Shown one piece after another: positions 55,948 through 64,000 of a DNA stretch of 64,000 nucleotides. This DNA comes from Mycobacterium ahvazicum. GTDB lineage: Bacteria; Actinomycetota; Actinomycetes; Mycobacteriales; Mycobacteriaceae. The translations under genes and the position numbers were made by a program. Numbering within the stretch: the first letter of the stretch is position 1; each line of letters starts with the position of its first letter. A model generated the notes under the pieces. It ran no database searches. It saw only the letters and a program-made list of their open reading frames with translations, and had not been told where the DNA came from. The DNA lies in the NCBI RefSeq assembly GCF_900176255.2, contig NZ_FXEG02000002.1:620001-684000 (forward strand), read 5' to 3'.

Positions 55948-58847
55948 GGTCGCGCTGTCTCCGGTGCCTTTTCGGCGGGCGGCAGCAACAGGGCACGTAC
56001 CAAGCGGCGGGGCCCGGATGATCTGAGCATGCGGCTGGCCGGGCGGGGGCGGACTTGTTGGGGCCACCAGAACCAGCGTCCGAGTAGTGCGGCGATCGAC
56101 GGTGTCATGAACGAGCGCACGATCAGGGTGTCGAACACCAGGCCCAGGCCGATGGTGGTGCCGATTTGGCCGATGACGCGGAGATCGCTGAAGACGAATA
56201 GCGACATGGTGACGGCGAATACCATGCCGGCGGCGGTGACGACGCCGCCGGTGCCGGCCATGGCGCGGATGATTCCCGTCTTCAGGCCGGCGCCGATTTC
56301 CTCTTTCAGTCGTGAGATCAGCAGCAGGTTGTAGTCCGATCCGACGGCCAGCAGCAGGATCACCGACATCGCCAGCACCAGCCAGTACAAGTCGACGCCG
56401 AGGATGTCCTGCCAGAGCAGCACGGACAGGCCGAAGGAGGAGCCCAGGGACACCAGCACGGTGCCGACGATGACAGCGGCAGCGATCACGCTGCGGGTCA
56501 CGATCATCATGATGATCAAGATCAGGCTGATCGCGGCGACTCCCGCAATGAGCAGATCGTAAAAGGCGCCCTCTTGAATGTCCCGATACGTCGAGGCGGT
56601 GCCGCCCATCGAGATGGCCGCGCCCTGCATCGGAGTCCCCTTGATGGCCTCCTTGGCCGCCAGCTGGATCGGCTCGACACGGGAGATGCCTTCGGGCGTC
56701 GACGGATCTCCGTCCATCGCGATGATGAAGCGGGCCGCCTTGCCGTCCGGTGACAGGAACATCTTCAGGCCCCGCTTGAAATCCGGATTCTCAAAGGCCG
56801 ACTGCGGGAGATAGAACGAATCGTCGACCTGGGCGGCGTCGAAGACCCGGCCCATGGCACCCGGGTCTTTGGTGTTCATCTCCTGCTCCTTGTAGAAAGA
56901 CAGCAGTGTGCCGTGCCAGACGACCAGCATGTCGCGCATGATCGTCATCGTCGAAATCATCGGCAGCATCTGCGCGCGCATCTCCGGTAAGAGCCGGATC
57001 AGGACGTCCATATCCTTGACGAGCGACTCCAATTTCTCGCTCAGCTGATCGATGTTGTCGAACGTTTCGAATATCGATCTGACCGCCCAGCAGGCCGGAA
57101 TATCGAAACAGTGCTTCTCCCAATAGAAATAGCTGCCGATCGGTCGCAGGAAGTCCGACAAGTCCGCAAGATGATCTCGTATTGTGTCGGTGGTGTTCGA
57201 CATATCGTGCGTGAGGTGATCCATATCGACCGTGTTGTCGACGATTTCGCCCATGAGCTGATACATGTGCTTCATCGTGTCGATGGATACCGTCATCGCC
57301 TGCGCTTGGATCACCATGTCGTCCAGGCGGTCCTTCATGAATTGCATGTTTTCGGCCTGTGAGACGCCCTGCATGCTCATGATGAACGGAATCGACGTGT
57401 GTTTGAGAGACGTTCCCAGCGGCCGGGTTATCGATTTCACCTGTGAGATTCCGGGGCTGTGAAAAATGGCTTTCGCGACCTTGTCCAGGATCAGCATGTC
57501 CACCGGATCGCGCATGTCATGATCGGATTCGATCAAAAGCACATCGGGGTTGAGCCAGGACTGGGAAAAGTGCCGGCCCGCGGCCGCATCCCCGACGACG
57601 GCCGGCATGCTGGCCGGCACGAATCTGCGCAGATCGTAGGTCGTCCGGTAATTCGGTAAGGCCAGCAGCCCGACGAATGCCACCGCGCAGGTCGCCGCGA
57701 GCACCGGGCCGGGCCAGCGAACGATCGCGGTTCCCACCCGCCGCCAGCGCCGCGTGGCCATCCTGCGCTTGGGTTCGAAGAACTTGAAGAAGCTGGCGAC
57801 GGTCAGCACCGCCGGCCCGAGCGTGAGCGCGGCGAGGACCGCGACCAACATGCCGACCGCACAGGGTGGCCCGAGCGACTTGAAGTACGGCAACCGGGCA
57901 AAGCTGAGGCAACACATGGCGCCGGCGATGGTCAGCCCGGAGCCCAGAATCACGTGGGCGGTTCCGTCAAACATGGCGAAGTACGCGGCTTCTCGGTCCT
58001 TACCCGCGTAGCGGGCCTCGTGGTAGCGGCCGAGCAGGAATATCGCGTAATCCGTGCTGGCGGCGATGGCCAGCAGCGTGAGCAAGTTGACCGCGAAGGT
58101 CGAAAGGCCGAAAACGCCGCGATCAACCAGAAAACTGACGATGCCGCGAATCGCCCCGAGCTCGATCCCGACCATGGCCACGACGAGGATCATCGTGACG
58201 AAGGACCGGTAGATGAAGAGCAGCATCGCCGCGATCACCACCCCGGTGATCAGGGTGACCCTGGCGATACTTTTATCGCCGGCCTCGGACTGATCGGCGA
58301 TCAGCCCCATCGAGCCGGTTACATACGCCTTGAGTCCGCGTGGCGCCGGCGTGGTGTCGACGATGTGGCGTACGGCGTGGACCGAGTTGTATGCCGCCGT
58401 TTCACTCTTGCCGGCAAGGTAGACCACCACATACGCGGCTTTGTCGTCGGCACTTTGCGATCCCCCCGCCGTCAGCGGGTCACTCCAGAAGTCCTGGATG
58501 TGCGCGACGTGCTGGGTATCGGCCGAAAGGCGGCGCAACAGCTCGCTATAGAAACGGTGCGCCTCGTCGCCGAGTGGCTTGTCGCTTTCCAGCACGATCG
58601 TGGCGGCGTTGTCGGTACCGGATTCTCCGAATACCTGTCCCACCCGCTTGAGTGCCTGAATCGAAGCGCCGCCCTTGGGGCTCATCGAAACCGAATGCGC
58701 CTTGCCGACCGCTTCCAGCTGCGGGATGGCGAGATTGAGCACGGCCGTGAGCCCGAGCCAGATCAGGACGATCGGCACCGCGAATCGGCGGATGATCTTT
58801 GGCAACAGTGGGGGATTGGAGGCGGGTGCGGCGGCTGTTTGGCTCAT
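55944..58847 (-). CDS. mmpL: MmpL-family RND transporter (MmpL4-like)
   Basis: The 967-residue RND transporter, the same length as MmpL4 of H37Rv, exports lipid or siderophore across the inner membrane. It has TM1 ([16 protein letters not shown]), a first porter loop, and TM2-6 with the proton-relay pair Asp266-Tyr267 in [18 protein letters not shown] large second loop with a long coiled-coil-like stretch ([20 protein letters not shown] onward) and a second relay pair in [15 protein letters not shown] follow. The ATG overlaps the mmpS stop (ATGA). The exact substrate cannot be told from sequence. Confidence 0.93.
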   Translation of the reverse strand: MSQTAAAPASNPPLLPKIIRRFAVPIVLIWLGLTAVLNLAIPQLEAVGKAHSVSMSPKGGASIQALKRVGQVFGESGTDNAATIVLESDKPLGDEAHRFYSELLRRLSADTQHVAHIQDFWSDPLTAGGSQSADDKAAYVVVYLAGKSETAAYNSVHAVRHIVDTTPAPRGLKAYVTGSMGLIADQSEAGDKSIARVTLITGVVIAAMLLFIYRSFVTMILVVAMVGIELGAIRGIVSFLVDRGVFGLSTFAVNLLTLLAIAASTDYAIFLLGRYHEARYAGKDREAAYFAMFDGTAHVILGSGLTIAGAMCCLSFARLPYFKSLGPPCAVGMLVAVLAALTLGPAVLTVASFFKFFEPKRRMATRRWRRVGTAIVRWPGPVLAATCAVAFVGLLALPNYRTTYDLRRFVPASMPAVVGDAAAGRHFSQSWLNPDVLLIESDHDMRDPVDMLILDKVAKAIFHSPGISQVKSITRPLGTSLKHTSIPFIMSMQGVSQAENMQFMKDRLDDMVIQAQAMTVSIDTMKHMYQLMGEIVDNTVDMDHLTHDMSNTTDTIRDHLADLSDFLRPIGSYFYWEKHCFDIPACWAVRSIFETFDNIDQLSEKLESLVKDMDVLIRLLPEMRAQMLPMISTMTIMRDMLVVWHGTLLSFYKEQEMNTKDPGAMGRVFDAAQVDDSFYLPQSAFENPDFKRGLKMFLSPDGKAARFIIAMDGDPSTPEGISRVEPIQLAAKEAIKGTPMQGAAISMGGTASTYRDIQEGAFYDLLIAGVAAISLILIIMMIVTRSVIAAAVIVGTVLVSLGSSFGLSVLLWQDILGVDLYWLVLAMSVILLLAVGSDYNLLLISRLKEEIGAGLKTGIIRAMAGTGGVVTAAGMVFAVTMSLFVFSDLRVIGQIGTTIGLGLVFDTLIVRSFMTPSIAALLGRWFWWPQQVRPRPASRMLRSSGPRRLVRALLLPPAEKAPETARP

Positions 58848-59281
58848 CCGGCATTCACCTGGCAGAAGGTCAACGCTTTCGGTCCGGGTTCGGATCGCTC
58901 GTCCTTGGTCGTGCCGTTCACCTTGATTCGGCAGCCGATGACGCCGCCGCTGCTTTGCGCCAAAAGGTTGACGGTGACCGAAGTCAGTGTCGTCGACACC
59001 GTTTGCGACCACGGCAGCGGAATATTTTCCAGACGTTGCACGCGTGCGTCGGGATCCAGGTACGCGATCTTTGCGGTCGGGGCGGGGCCGAAGACTTCAT
59101 AGGTGACTTGTTTCGGGTCGAACACCGGTTCGTCGAGATCGGCCTTGACCCTGACAACGGGATGTCCGTGAACGCCGAACATGCTATGGAGGCGATAGAT
59201 TCCGAGCGCCGCGACACCGGCAATCGCAATTACGGCCAGCAGCAACCACATTCGTTTCACCACTGTGGTAACCGAATTCAT
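58844..59281 (-). CDS. mmpS: MmpS-family membrane accessory protein
   Basis: The 145-residue MmpS has an N-terminal membrane anchor ([20 protein letters not shown]) and a periplasmic beta-sandwich with the motif [28 protein letters not shown] and two cysteines (GCRIKV, FCQVNAG). It works with the coupled MmpL protein in export. ATG 59281 has GAGGGCGAAG upstream. The operon of two is likely regulated from the 59282-59435 gap, in which I recognise no specific site. Confidence 0.92.
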   Translation of the reverse strand: MNSVTTVVKRMWLLLAVIAIAGVAALGIYRLHSMFGVHGHPVVRVKADLDEPVFDPKQVTYEVFGPAPTAKIAYLDPDARVQRLENIPLPWSQTVSTTLTSVTVNLLAQSSGGVIGCRIKVNGTTKDERSEPGPKALTFCQVNAG

Positions 59282-59435
59282 CTTCGCCCTCGTCTGTCAC
59301 CGGCGCGAACGCATATCCTCCGCCAGTTTTCGGCGTGCATTGCAAATCCGATAACTCGCGCGTCAGCGATGTAGACGCTACCGCCGATGGAATTGGCGCA
59401 TCCTGGGTTTCAGCTAATCGTTAGGTGGTTTCTCG

Positions 59436-59912
59436 GTGAGCCCCGCATCCCGCCGCGCCCGGTGCTATGTTGATCGCGTGCGCCGCGCACCGAGAGCCCT
59501 CGAGACCACGCGGCGCAACCGACTTCGAGGCAAGCGGTGGGCAGCAGTCGCTGTGATCGTTCTTCCCGCGCCGCTTGCTCTCACGCATTGCCCGCGCACA
59601 CTCGGGGCTTTGACTGCCATCGTTGCGGTCCACCAGGAATCTGCACAGGCGGCGCCCCCCGCCGGTGAGCAGCCGGTTGACCACTCGCGCGCCGCGTCGA
59701 TGCGGCATAAGGCTGCCCCCGGCGAGCTTTGCCGCAGCAGCGATTTCACTCTCGTTGCCAATGGTTCGCCTACTGGTACTGACGACTCACCCAGCACGCC
59801 CGCGGTCGGTTTTGCCCAGGGGATCGACGTCTCCGCAGGCAACGCGAGGGCACCTCCTCATATTTTCAGCGGACGCGCTCGCCTTCATTTGCTCTGCTCA
59901 CTCCGGCGCTGA
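59436..59912 (+). CDS. Hypothetical protein, possibly a truncated secreted enzyme
   Basis: The 158-residue frame starts at a GTG with AGGTGG nine bases upstream. It has a basic N-terminus, a hydrophobic stretch (WAAVAVIVLPAPLALTHC) like a signal peptide, a Ser/Ala/Pro-rich region, and GFAQGIDVSAG near the C-terminus. GIDVS is how GH25 lysozymes begin their catalytic domain, so this may be the front part of such a gene cut short, but one pentapeptide is weak evidence. Codon use is less biased than in neighbours. If it is not real, 59282-60029 holds no gene. Confidence 0.3.
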   Translation: MSPASRRARCYVDRVRRAPRALETTRRNRLRGKRWAAVAVIVLPAPLALTHCPRTLGALTAIVAVHQESAQAAPPAGEQPVDHSRAASMRHKAAPGELCRSSDFTLVANGSPTGTDDSPSTPAVGFAQGIDVSAGNARAPPHIFSGRARLHLLCSLRR

Positions 59913-60029
59913 GGAATAGCCCACCGCCGGAGTGAATTCCGCTCCCCGCAGCTGCGGATAGTGCTCGCCAATTCCTTCGGCCATCCACTGTCATAATCAT
60001 TCCGATTTTTTTTAAGGATGGTATTTTCA

Positions 60030-61055
60030 ATGCGAAATCAGGATCTCACTACTGAGCCCGGCACCCAAGGCTCGTCGGCTGCGCTCATTCTCTTTCCGCT
60101 CCGACTGGTTGTCGGGTGGACCTATTTTTCTGCATTTTGGCGCAGGGTAGTTCTCGCTGACAAGTTGGACGCCAGCAGCCCCGGATATGTCGGAGAGAAG
60201 TTCAACAATTTCCTTCCCAACGCACTGGGCATCAAACCGATCATAAGCTACCTGGTGATGCACCCGGATCTCCTGAAATGGTCCATGATTGCCTTCACAA
60301 TGGTGGAAGCGCTCGTCGGATTGTTTCTGATGCTCGGGATATTTACCCGGACCATGGGTGCGATTGCCATGCTGCTGGCCCTCGGCATTCTGCTTGGCGC
60401 GGGTTGGCTGGGTACCACCTGTCTCGACGAATGGCAGATCGGAATTCTAGGTATCGCCTCGGGGGCCGCGTTCCTGCTCAGCGGAGGCGGCGAGTACTCA
60501 GTCGATGCTCTGCTCAGGCGCAAGGGCTTGAGCTTCACACGGAGCAAACATTTCACATGGCTGGCTTCGGGTGAATTGAAGGTCAGAAAGCCCGTGATCG
60601 TCATCGCGACGGCCGCGGTGCTTTCAGCAACGCTGGCGACCAACCAGTACTTTCATGGCGGTGTCTATGGGCCCCTGCATAACAAATCGGTCAAACCTGT
60701 CGTCAAAATCTCGGATGCCAGGATCACGCGCGGCGGTTTGCGGTTTACGGTCTATCGGACCGAAGGCGTGGATGTCTATGGCTCATTCCTGGTCAGTGTT
60801 GCTCTACTCGATAACGATACGACCATTTTCAAGGTCGCGGGTCCGCAGCTGAGCCAACTCCCCAAGAGCGACATCGTGAATTACAACGTGGCAGAGGTGA
60901 AACCGGGGACGTGTGGCCTGGTCATACCGTTGGGAGGCAAAGCGCGGATCTCCATCAACACCGGGGCCGCAGCTATTGACAGGAGTCGGGGCTACACACT
61001 TTCCCTCACCGACGTGAGCGGCGTCCGGTGGCAACAACCGGTTACCGGAGCGTGA
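60030..61055 (+). CDS. Fused DoxD/DoxA-type thiosulfate:quinone oxidoreductase-like protein
   Basis: The 341-residue protein has a DoxD-type four-helix membrane domain (LFPLRLVVGWTYFSAFWRR, FTMVEALVGLFLMLGIFTR, GAIAMLLALGILLG, LGIASGAAFLLSGGGEYSVD). An extracytoplasmic DoxA-like beta domain follows (ISDARITRGGLRFTVYRTEG to YTLSLTDVSG). In Acidianus, DoxD and DoxA form thiosulfate:quinone oxidoreductase; fused DoxDA exists in some bacteria. ATG 60030 follows AAGGATGG at 60014-60021; ATG 60018 is possible. GC content is lower than its surroundings and no orthologue at this site in H37Rv is recalled, suggesting transfer. Confidence 0.75.
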   Translation: MRNQDLTTEPGTQGSSAALILFPLRLVVGWTYFSAFWRRVVLADKLDASSPGYVGEKFNNFLPNALGIKPIISYLVMHPDLLKWSMIAFTMVEALVGLFLMLGIFTRTMGAIAMLLALGILLGAGWLGTTCLDEWQIGILGIASGAAFLLSGGGEYSVDALLRRKGLSFTRSKHFTWLASGELKVRKPVIVIATAAVLSATLATNQYFHGGVYGPLHNKSVKPVVKISDARITRGGLRFTVYRTEGVDVYGSFLVSVALLDNDTTIFKVAGPQLSQLPKSDIVNYNVAEVKPGTCGLVIPLGGKARISINTGAAAIDRSRGYTLSLTDVSGVRWQQPVTGA

Positions 61056-61115
61056 CCTTCGGTGGCCGCCACAATGTTGGGGTGATGCCGGTTCCGGCGA
61101 GCGTCACGATGGCGT

Positions 61116-62363
61116 TCAGTGCTGCGGCCGGCGGTTCATCGAGCGCGCGACCATGATCAACGAGAACACGACGATCGCCCCGATGATGCCCACACCCACC
61201 CGCACCGGCAACGCGTCGGCCGAGGGCAGTAGCCCCGCCGCCTGGGACCCGGCCCCAAGCCGATCCGCGGCGGGCTCTTGCTTGGGCGCCAGCGACGGGT
61301 CGGGTGCGATCAGGGCGCCGACCTGGGTGCCCTGCGCCGTGGCGAAGCCGTAGTCGAGCAGATGCGCCGCCTGCTCCCAGGGCGCGATCGGCTGCCGGGT
61401 GCCGTGCAGCAATATCGCCACCAGCCGTCGGCCGTCGTGGTTGGCCGCGCCGACGAACGTCTGGCCGGCATCGTCGGTGTAGCCGGTCTTGCCGCCGAGC
61501 GCGCCCGGATATTTGTAGAGCAGCTGGTTGTCGTTTTCCAGCTCATAGCCGGGGTGGTCGCCGTGACCGGGGAAGTCGAAGGTCTTCGTCGCGACGATGT
61601 CGGCGAAAGTCGGGTTCTGCCAGGCGTACCGGTAGAACAGGCCGATGTCGTAGGCCGAGGTGCTCATGCCCGGCCCGTCCAGTCCCGACGGTGTCGCCAC
61701 CCGGGTGTCCTGGCCGCCGAGCTTGGCGGCCAGCACGTTGATCTTCTCCACCGCCTGCTGCATTCCGCCCAGCTGCATGGCCAGCGCGTGTGCCGCGTCG
61801 TTGCCGGAGTGCATCAGCAGCCCGTGCAGCAGCTGGTTGACGGTGTACACGCCGCCGTCGTCCACGCCGACCTTGGTGCCTTCGGCGGAGGCGTCGTCGG
61901 CCGTTCCGGTCACCGACTTGTTGAGGGGCAGCGCGTTCAGTGAGGCCATCGCGACCAGCACCTTGATGATGCTGGCCGGGCGGTGGCGGCCATGCGGATC
62001 CTTGGCCGCGATCACCGCGCCGCTGTCCAGATCCGCGACCAGCCAGGCGTCGGCGGAGACGTCGGTCGGCAGCGCCGGGGTGTCTGGCGCGGTGACGATG
62101 CCGCAGCCGGACAGGGCCTCGCCGCCGACCGGCTTGGCGGGCACCGCCAACGGCATCGGCGGATCGCCGGCCTGCGGCACCTCCGACGAGTCCACCGCGG
62201 GTGGAGTATTCACCTTGTACGGGCAGCTGGGAGCCCCGGCGTTGGCGCCGGGGCTCGGCTCCGCGAGCGCGGTGGGCATGCCCGAAGCGGCCGGGGCAGC
62301 GGTCATGAAAACCGCCGCAACCAGGCAGGATGCAGAACGTAGGCGAGCTTTTGAGCGGGGCAT
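61116..62363 (-). CDS. dacB1: D-alanyl-D-alanine carboxypeptidase (penicillin-binding protein)
   Basis: This is a class-C/LMW penicillin-binding protein that trims the terminal D-Ala of peptidoglycan stems. The 415 residues include a signal peptide, a Pro-rich stalk and the catalytic motifs SxxK (Ser131, Lys134 in ASIIK), SxN (Ser186-Gly-Asn188) and KTG (292-294 in [11 protein letters not shown]). It ends in a C-terminal membrane anchor ([20 protein letters not shown]). It matches Rv3330. It is divergent from a small hypothetical gene across 176 nt. Confidence 0.95.
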   Translation of the reverse strand: MPRSKARLRSASCLVAAVFMTAAPAASGMPTALAEPSPGANAGAPSCPYKVNTPPAVDSSEVPQAGDPPMPLAVPAKPVGGEALSGCGIVTAPDTPALPTDVSADAWLVADLDSGAVIAAKDPHGRHRPASIIKVLVAMASLNALPLNKSVTGTADDASAEGTKVGVDDGGVYTVNQLLHGLLMHSGNDAAHALAMQLGGMQQAVEKINVLAAKLGGQDTRVATPSGLDGPGMSTSAYDIGLFYRYAWQNPTFADIVATKTFDFPGHGDHPGYELENDNQLLYKYPGALGGKTGYTDDAGQTFVGAANHDGRRLVAILLHGTRQPIAPWEQAAHLLDYGFATAQGTQVGALIAPDPSLAPKQEPAADRLGAGSQAAGLLPSADALPVRVGVGIIGAIVVFSLIMVARSMNRRPQH

Positions 62364-62539
62364 TGGTGTGCAGACTAGGCGATGGGGCGCCCGATTGCCG
62401 GGAGCCGCGCTGTGACTGCTGAGGCTGATGTGACAAGTTCATCCGTGCGGCGCAGGCTCCGGCAACCCACTACGCTGGCAGGGGCCAACAGCCGTCAGCC
62501 ATCAGCCGTCGAAAAGGGTGCGCCATTCCAAGCGAGCGA

Positions 62540-62833
62540 TTGTGGTCGAAGTGGCGGCGCCGCGCGGGCACCAACGGATCCGGCAGCTCGCCGCGATCGC
62601 TGGAGCAGCTGTTCAAACAGGTGGAGAAGTCGACCCAGGTACGGCGGACCGGACTTGACCAGGTATTGGCCGAGTTGGAGATGCATCGCGACGCCACCGG
62701 CGATCCCGAGGCGCGGTCGGCGCTGGCCTGGCTGTGCAATTCGCTGTCGCGGTTCGTGAACAACCCGAGCGCGGCGCACGCCCGTCAGCTGGTGATGGCC
62801 ACCGGCACCGCTAGGGCCGCGCTGGATCGCTGA
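62540..62833 (+). CDS. Small helical hypothetical protein
   Basis: The 97-residue frame begins at a TTG; no better in-frame ATG or GTG was seen nearby and the ribosome binding site is weak, so the start is unsure. After a basic, Ser/Gly-rich start it is mostly amphipathic helix (SLEQLFKQVEKSTQVRRTGL, LAWLCNSLSRFVNNPSAAHA). I do not recognise a family. It overlaps the end of the convergent aminotransferase by 23 nt. Confidence 0.6.
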   Translation: MWSKWRRRAGTNGSGSSPRSLEQLFKQVEKSTQVRRTGLDQVLAELEMHRDATGDPEARSALAWLCNSLSRFVNNPSAAHARQLVMATGTARAALDR

Positions 62834-64000
62834 GCACGCCGCGCAGGATCGATTCGATCGTGTCGAATTCGGCCTGACCGCTGATCAGCGGCGGCGCCAA
62901 CTGGATGACGGAATCGCCGCGATCGTCGGTGCGGCAATACAATCCGGCCTCGAACAGCGCTTTGGACACGTGGCCCAGCAGCGCCCGGCGTTCGGTGTCG
63001 GTGAAGGTCTGTTTGGTCGCCTTGTCTTTGACCAGCTCGACGCCGTAGAAGAAACCCTCGCCGCGTACGTCGCCCACGATCGGCAGGTCGTACAGCTTCT
63101 CCAGGGTGGCGCGGAAGGCGGGCGCGTTGGCCTTGACGTGGTCGTTGATGCCCTCGCGCTCGAAGATGTCAAGGTTGGCCAGGCCGACGGCAGCCGAAAC
63201 CGGGTGGCCGCCAAAGGTATACCCGTGCGGGAACATGGTCTCGCCGTCGTTGAACGGCTCGAACAGCCGCTCGCTGGCGATCATCGCGCCGATCGGTGAG
63301 TAGCCCGACGTCATGCCCTTGGCGCAGGTGATCATGTCGGGAACGTAGCCGACGTCGTCACAGGCGAACATCGAGCCGATCCGGCCGAACGCGCAGATCA
63401 CCTCGTCGGAGACCAGCAGCACGTCGTACTCGTCGCAAATCTCCCGGACCCGCTCGAAATAGCCTGGGGGAGCGGGGATGCTGCCGCCGGCGTTCTGCAC
63501 CGGTTCGAGGAACACCGCGGCCACAGTGTCGGGTCCCTCGAACTCGATCGCCTCGGCGACCCGGTCGGCGGCCCACTGCCCGAATGCTTTTGCGTCGGTG
63601 CGAAAGGGTTCGGGCGCCCGGTAGAAGTTGGTGTTGGGTACCCGGAAGCCGCCCGGCGTGACCGGTTCGAACGGCGCCTTGAACCGCGGCAGTCCGGTGA
63701 TCGCCAGCGCTCCCTGGGTGGTGCCGTGGTAGGCGATCGCGCGCGAAATCACCTTGTGTTTCCCGGGTTTGCCGGTGAGCTTGAAATACTGCTTGGCCAC
63801 TTTCCACGCGGTCTCGACGGCCTCGGTGCCGCCGGTGGTGAAGAACACCCGGTTCAGATCGCCGGGGGCATAGTGGGCCAGGCGCTCGGACAGCTCGATC
63901 GCGGGCGGGGTCGCGTACCCCCACAACGGAAAGAACGCCAGTGTGCTCGCCTGCCGGGCCGCGACCTCTGCCAGTTCGGTGCGGCCGTGGCCGACCTGCA
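62811..64000 (-). CDS. Class III PLP aminotransferase, N-terminus outside the window (Rv3329-like)
   Basis: This is an omega-type/class III aminotransferase. The part present covers QVGHGRTELAEVAARQ to the stop, about 396 residues, and the frame is open through the right edge. Key elements are FFTTGGTEAVETAWKVAKQY (PLP phosphate), YHGTTQGALAITG, DEVICAFGRIG (Asp for the pyridine N) and the Schiff-base Lys in TCAKGMTSGYSP. Substrates of this subfamily include polyamines, beta-alanine and pyruvate; not decidable here. It matches Rv3329, next to dacB1 in H37Rv. Confidence 0.94.
   Translation of the reverse strand, partial: QVGHGRTELAEVAARQASTLAFFPLWGYATPPAIELSERLAHYAPGDLNRVFFTTGGTEAVETAWKVAKQYFKLTGKPGKHKVISRAIAYHGTTQGALAITGLPRFKAPFEPVTPGGFRVPNTNFYRAPEPFRTDAKAFGQWAADRVAEAIEFEGPDTVAAVFLEPVQNAGGSIPAPPGYFERVREICDEYDVLLVSDEVICAFGRIGSMFACDDVGYVPDMITCAKGMTSGYSPIGAMIASERLFEPFNDGETMFPHGYTFGGHPVSAAVGLANLDIFEREGINDHVKANAPAFRATLEKLYDLPIVGDVRGEGFFYGVELVKDKATKQTFTDTERRALLGHVSKALFEAGLYCRTDDRGDSVIQLAPPLISGQAEFDTIESILRGVLSDPARP

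Noticed and set aside
59465..59842. A minus-strand gene opposite the hypothetical at 59436-59912
   Set aside because: It has no ribosome binding site and a composition typical of a complementary-strand shadow.

Overview
The window is high-GC actinobacterial DNA from a slow-growing, probably nontuberculous Mycobacterium. The evidence is a PPE gene, MmpS/MmpL, MfpA, DnaE2 behind a mycobacterial LexA box, frequent GTG starts, and many genes that look leaderless (a TANNNT -10 box 5 to 8 nt before the start codon). Gene order follows the M. tuberculosis H37Rv interval Rv3393 to Rv3329 in reverse, as recalled from knowledge of that genome, with several insertions and replacements. The species cannot be named from the sequence alone. 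Comparisons with H37Rv proteins below are from memory, not from a search.

Layout. 1-8.3 kb: a KasB-type ketoacyl synthase (cut by the window edge), nucleoside hydrolase, AcrA1 fatty acyl-CoA reductase, LpqD, HtdY-type dehydratase, OtsB2 and a wax-ester-synthase-like protein. These concern lipid and trehalose metabolism; the cmaA1 cyclopropane synthase that accompanies iunH/acrA1 in H37Rv is absent. 8.4-15 kb: SOS-controlled dnaE2, a secreted proline-tailed protein, two flavin-type redox proteins with overlapping divergent promoters, a tRNA methyltransferase and another methyltransferase. 15-19.7 kb: a conservon-type operon (NIT-domain sensor kinase, roadblock protein, DUF742, small GTPase) ending in the gyrase-protecting pentapeptide protein MfpA, and preceded by an overlapping 18-codon upstream ORF. 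19.7-24.9 kb: a tandem pair of Rv1747-like FHA-ABC transporters. The downstream copy has a degenerate first FHA domain; the upstream copy carries a 13-nt homopolymer in its coding sequence. 25-33 kb: an OYE-family reductase, FolD, small membrane or secreted proteins, a bicovalent-flavin oxidase, a 13E12-type HNH protein, a PPOX-fold protein and an MFS pump.

33-40.7 kb is an accessory potassium module. A channel with RCK domains on both sides of its pore is translationally coupled to a PPE protein with a SHOCT tail, and is divergent from two tandem KimA-type K+ importers. The 477-nt shared control region contains several repeats, including a G-rich tandem repeat against the first kimA ribosome binding site. 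40.6-44.2 kb is the methionine operon metY-metX-methyltransferase. Its leader contains a SAM-IV riboswitch followed by a candidate cysteine-containing leader peptide with an overlapping hairpin.

44.2-64 kb: both unrelated NADP-isocitrate dehydrogenases side by side, a hydrolase/trpS divergent pair with a perfect 9-3-9 inverted repeat, a YihY-family membrane protein, nagA, a sugar transporter, a tandem pair of MFS-like proteins, mmpS-mmpL, a DoxD/DoxA-type thiosulfate:quinone oxidoreductase in a lower-GC segment, dacB1, a small hypothetical and a class III aminotransferase cut by the right edge. No tRNA, rRNA, CRISPR array, IS element or prophage was seen.
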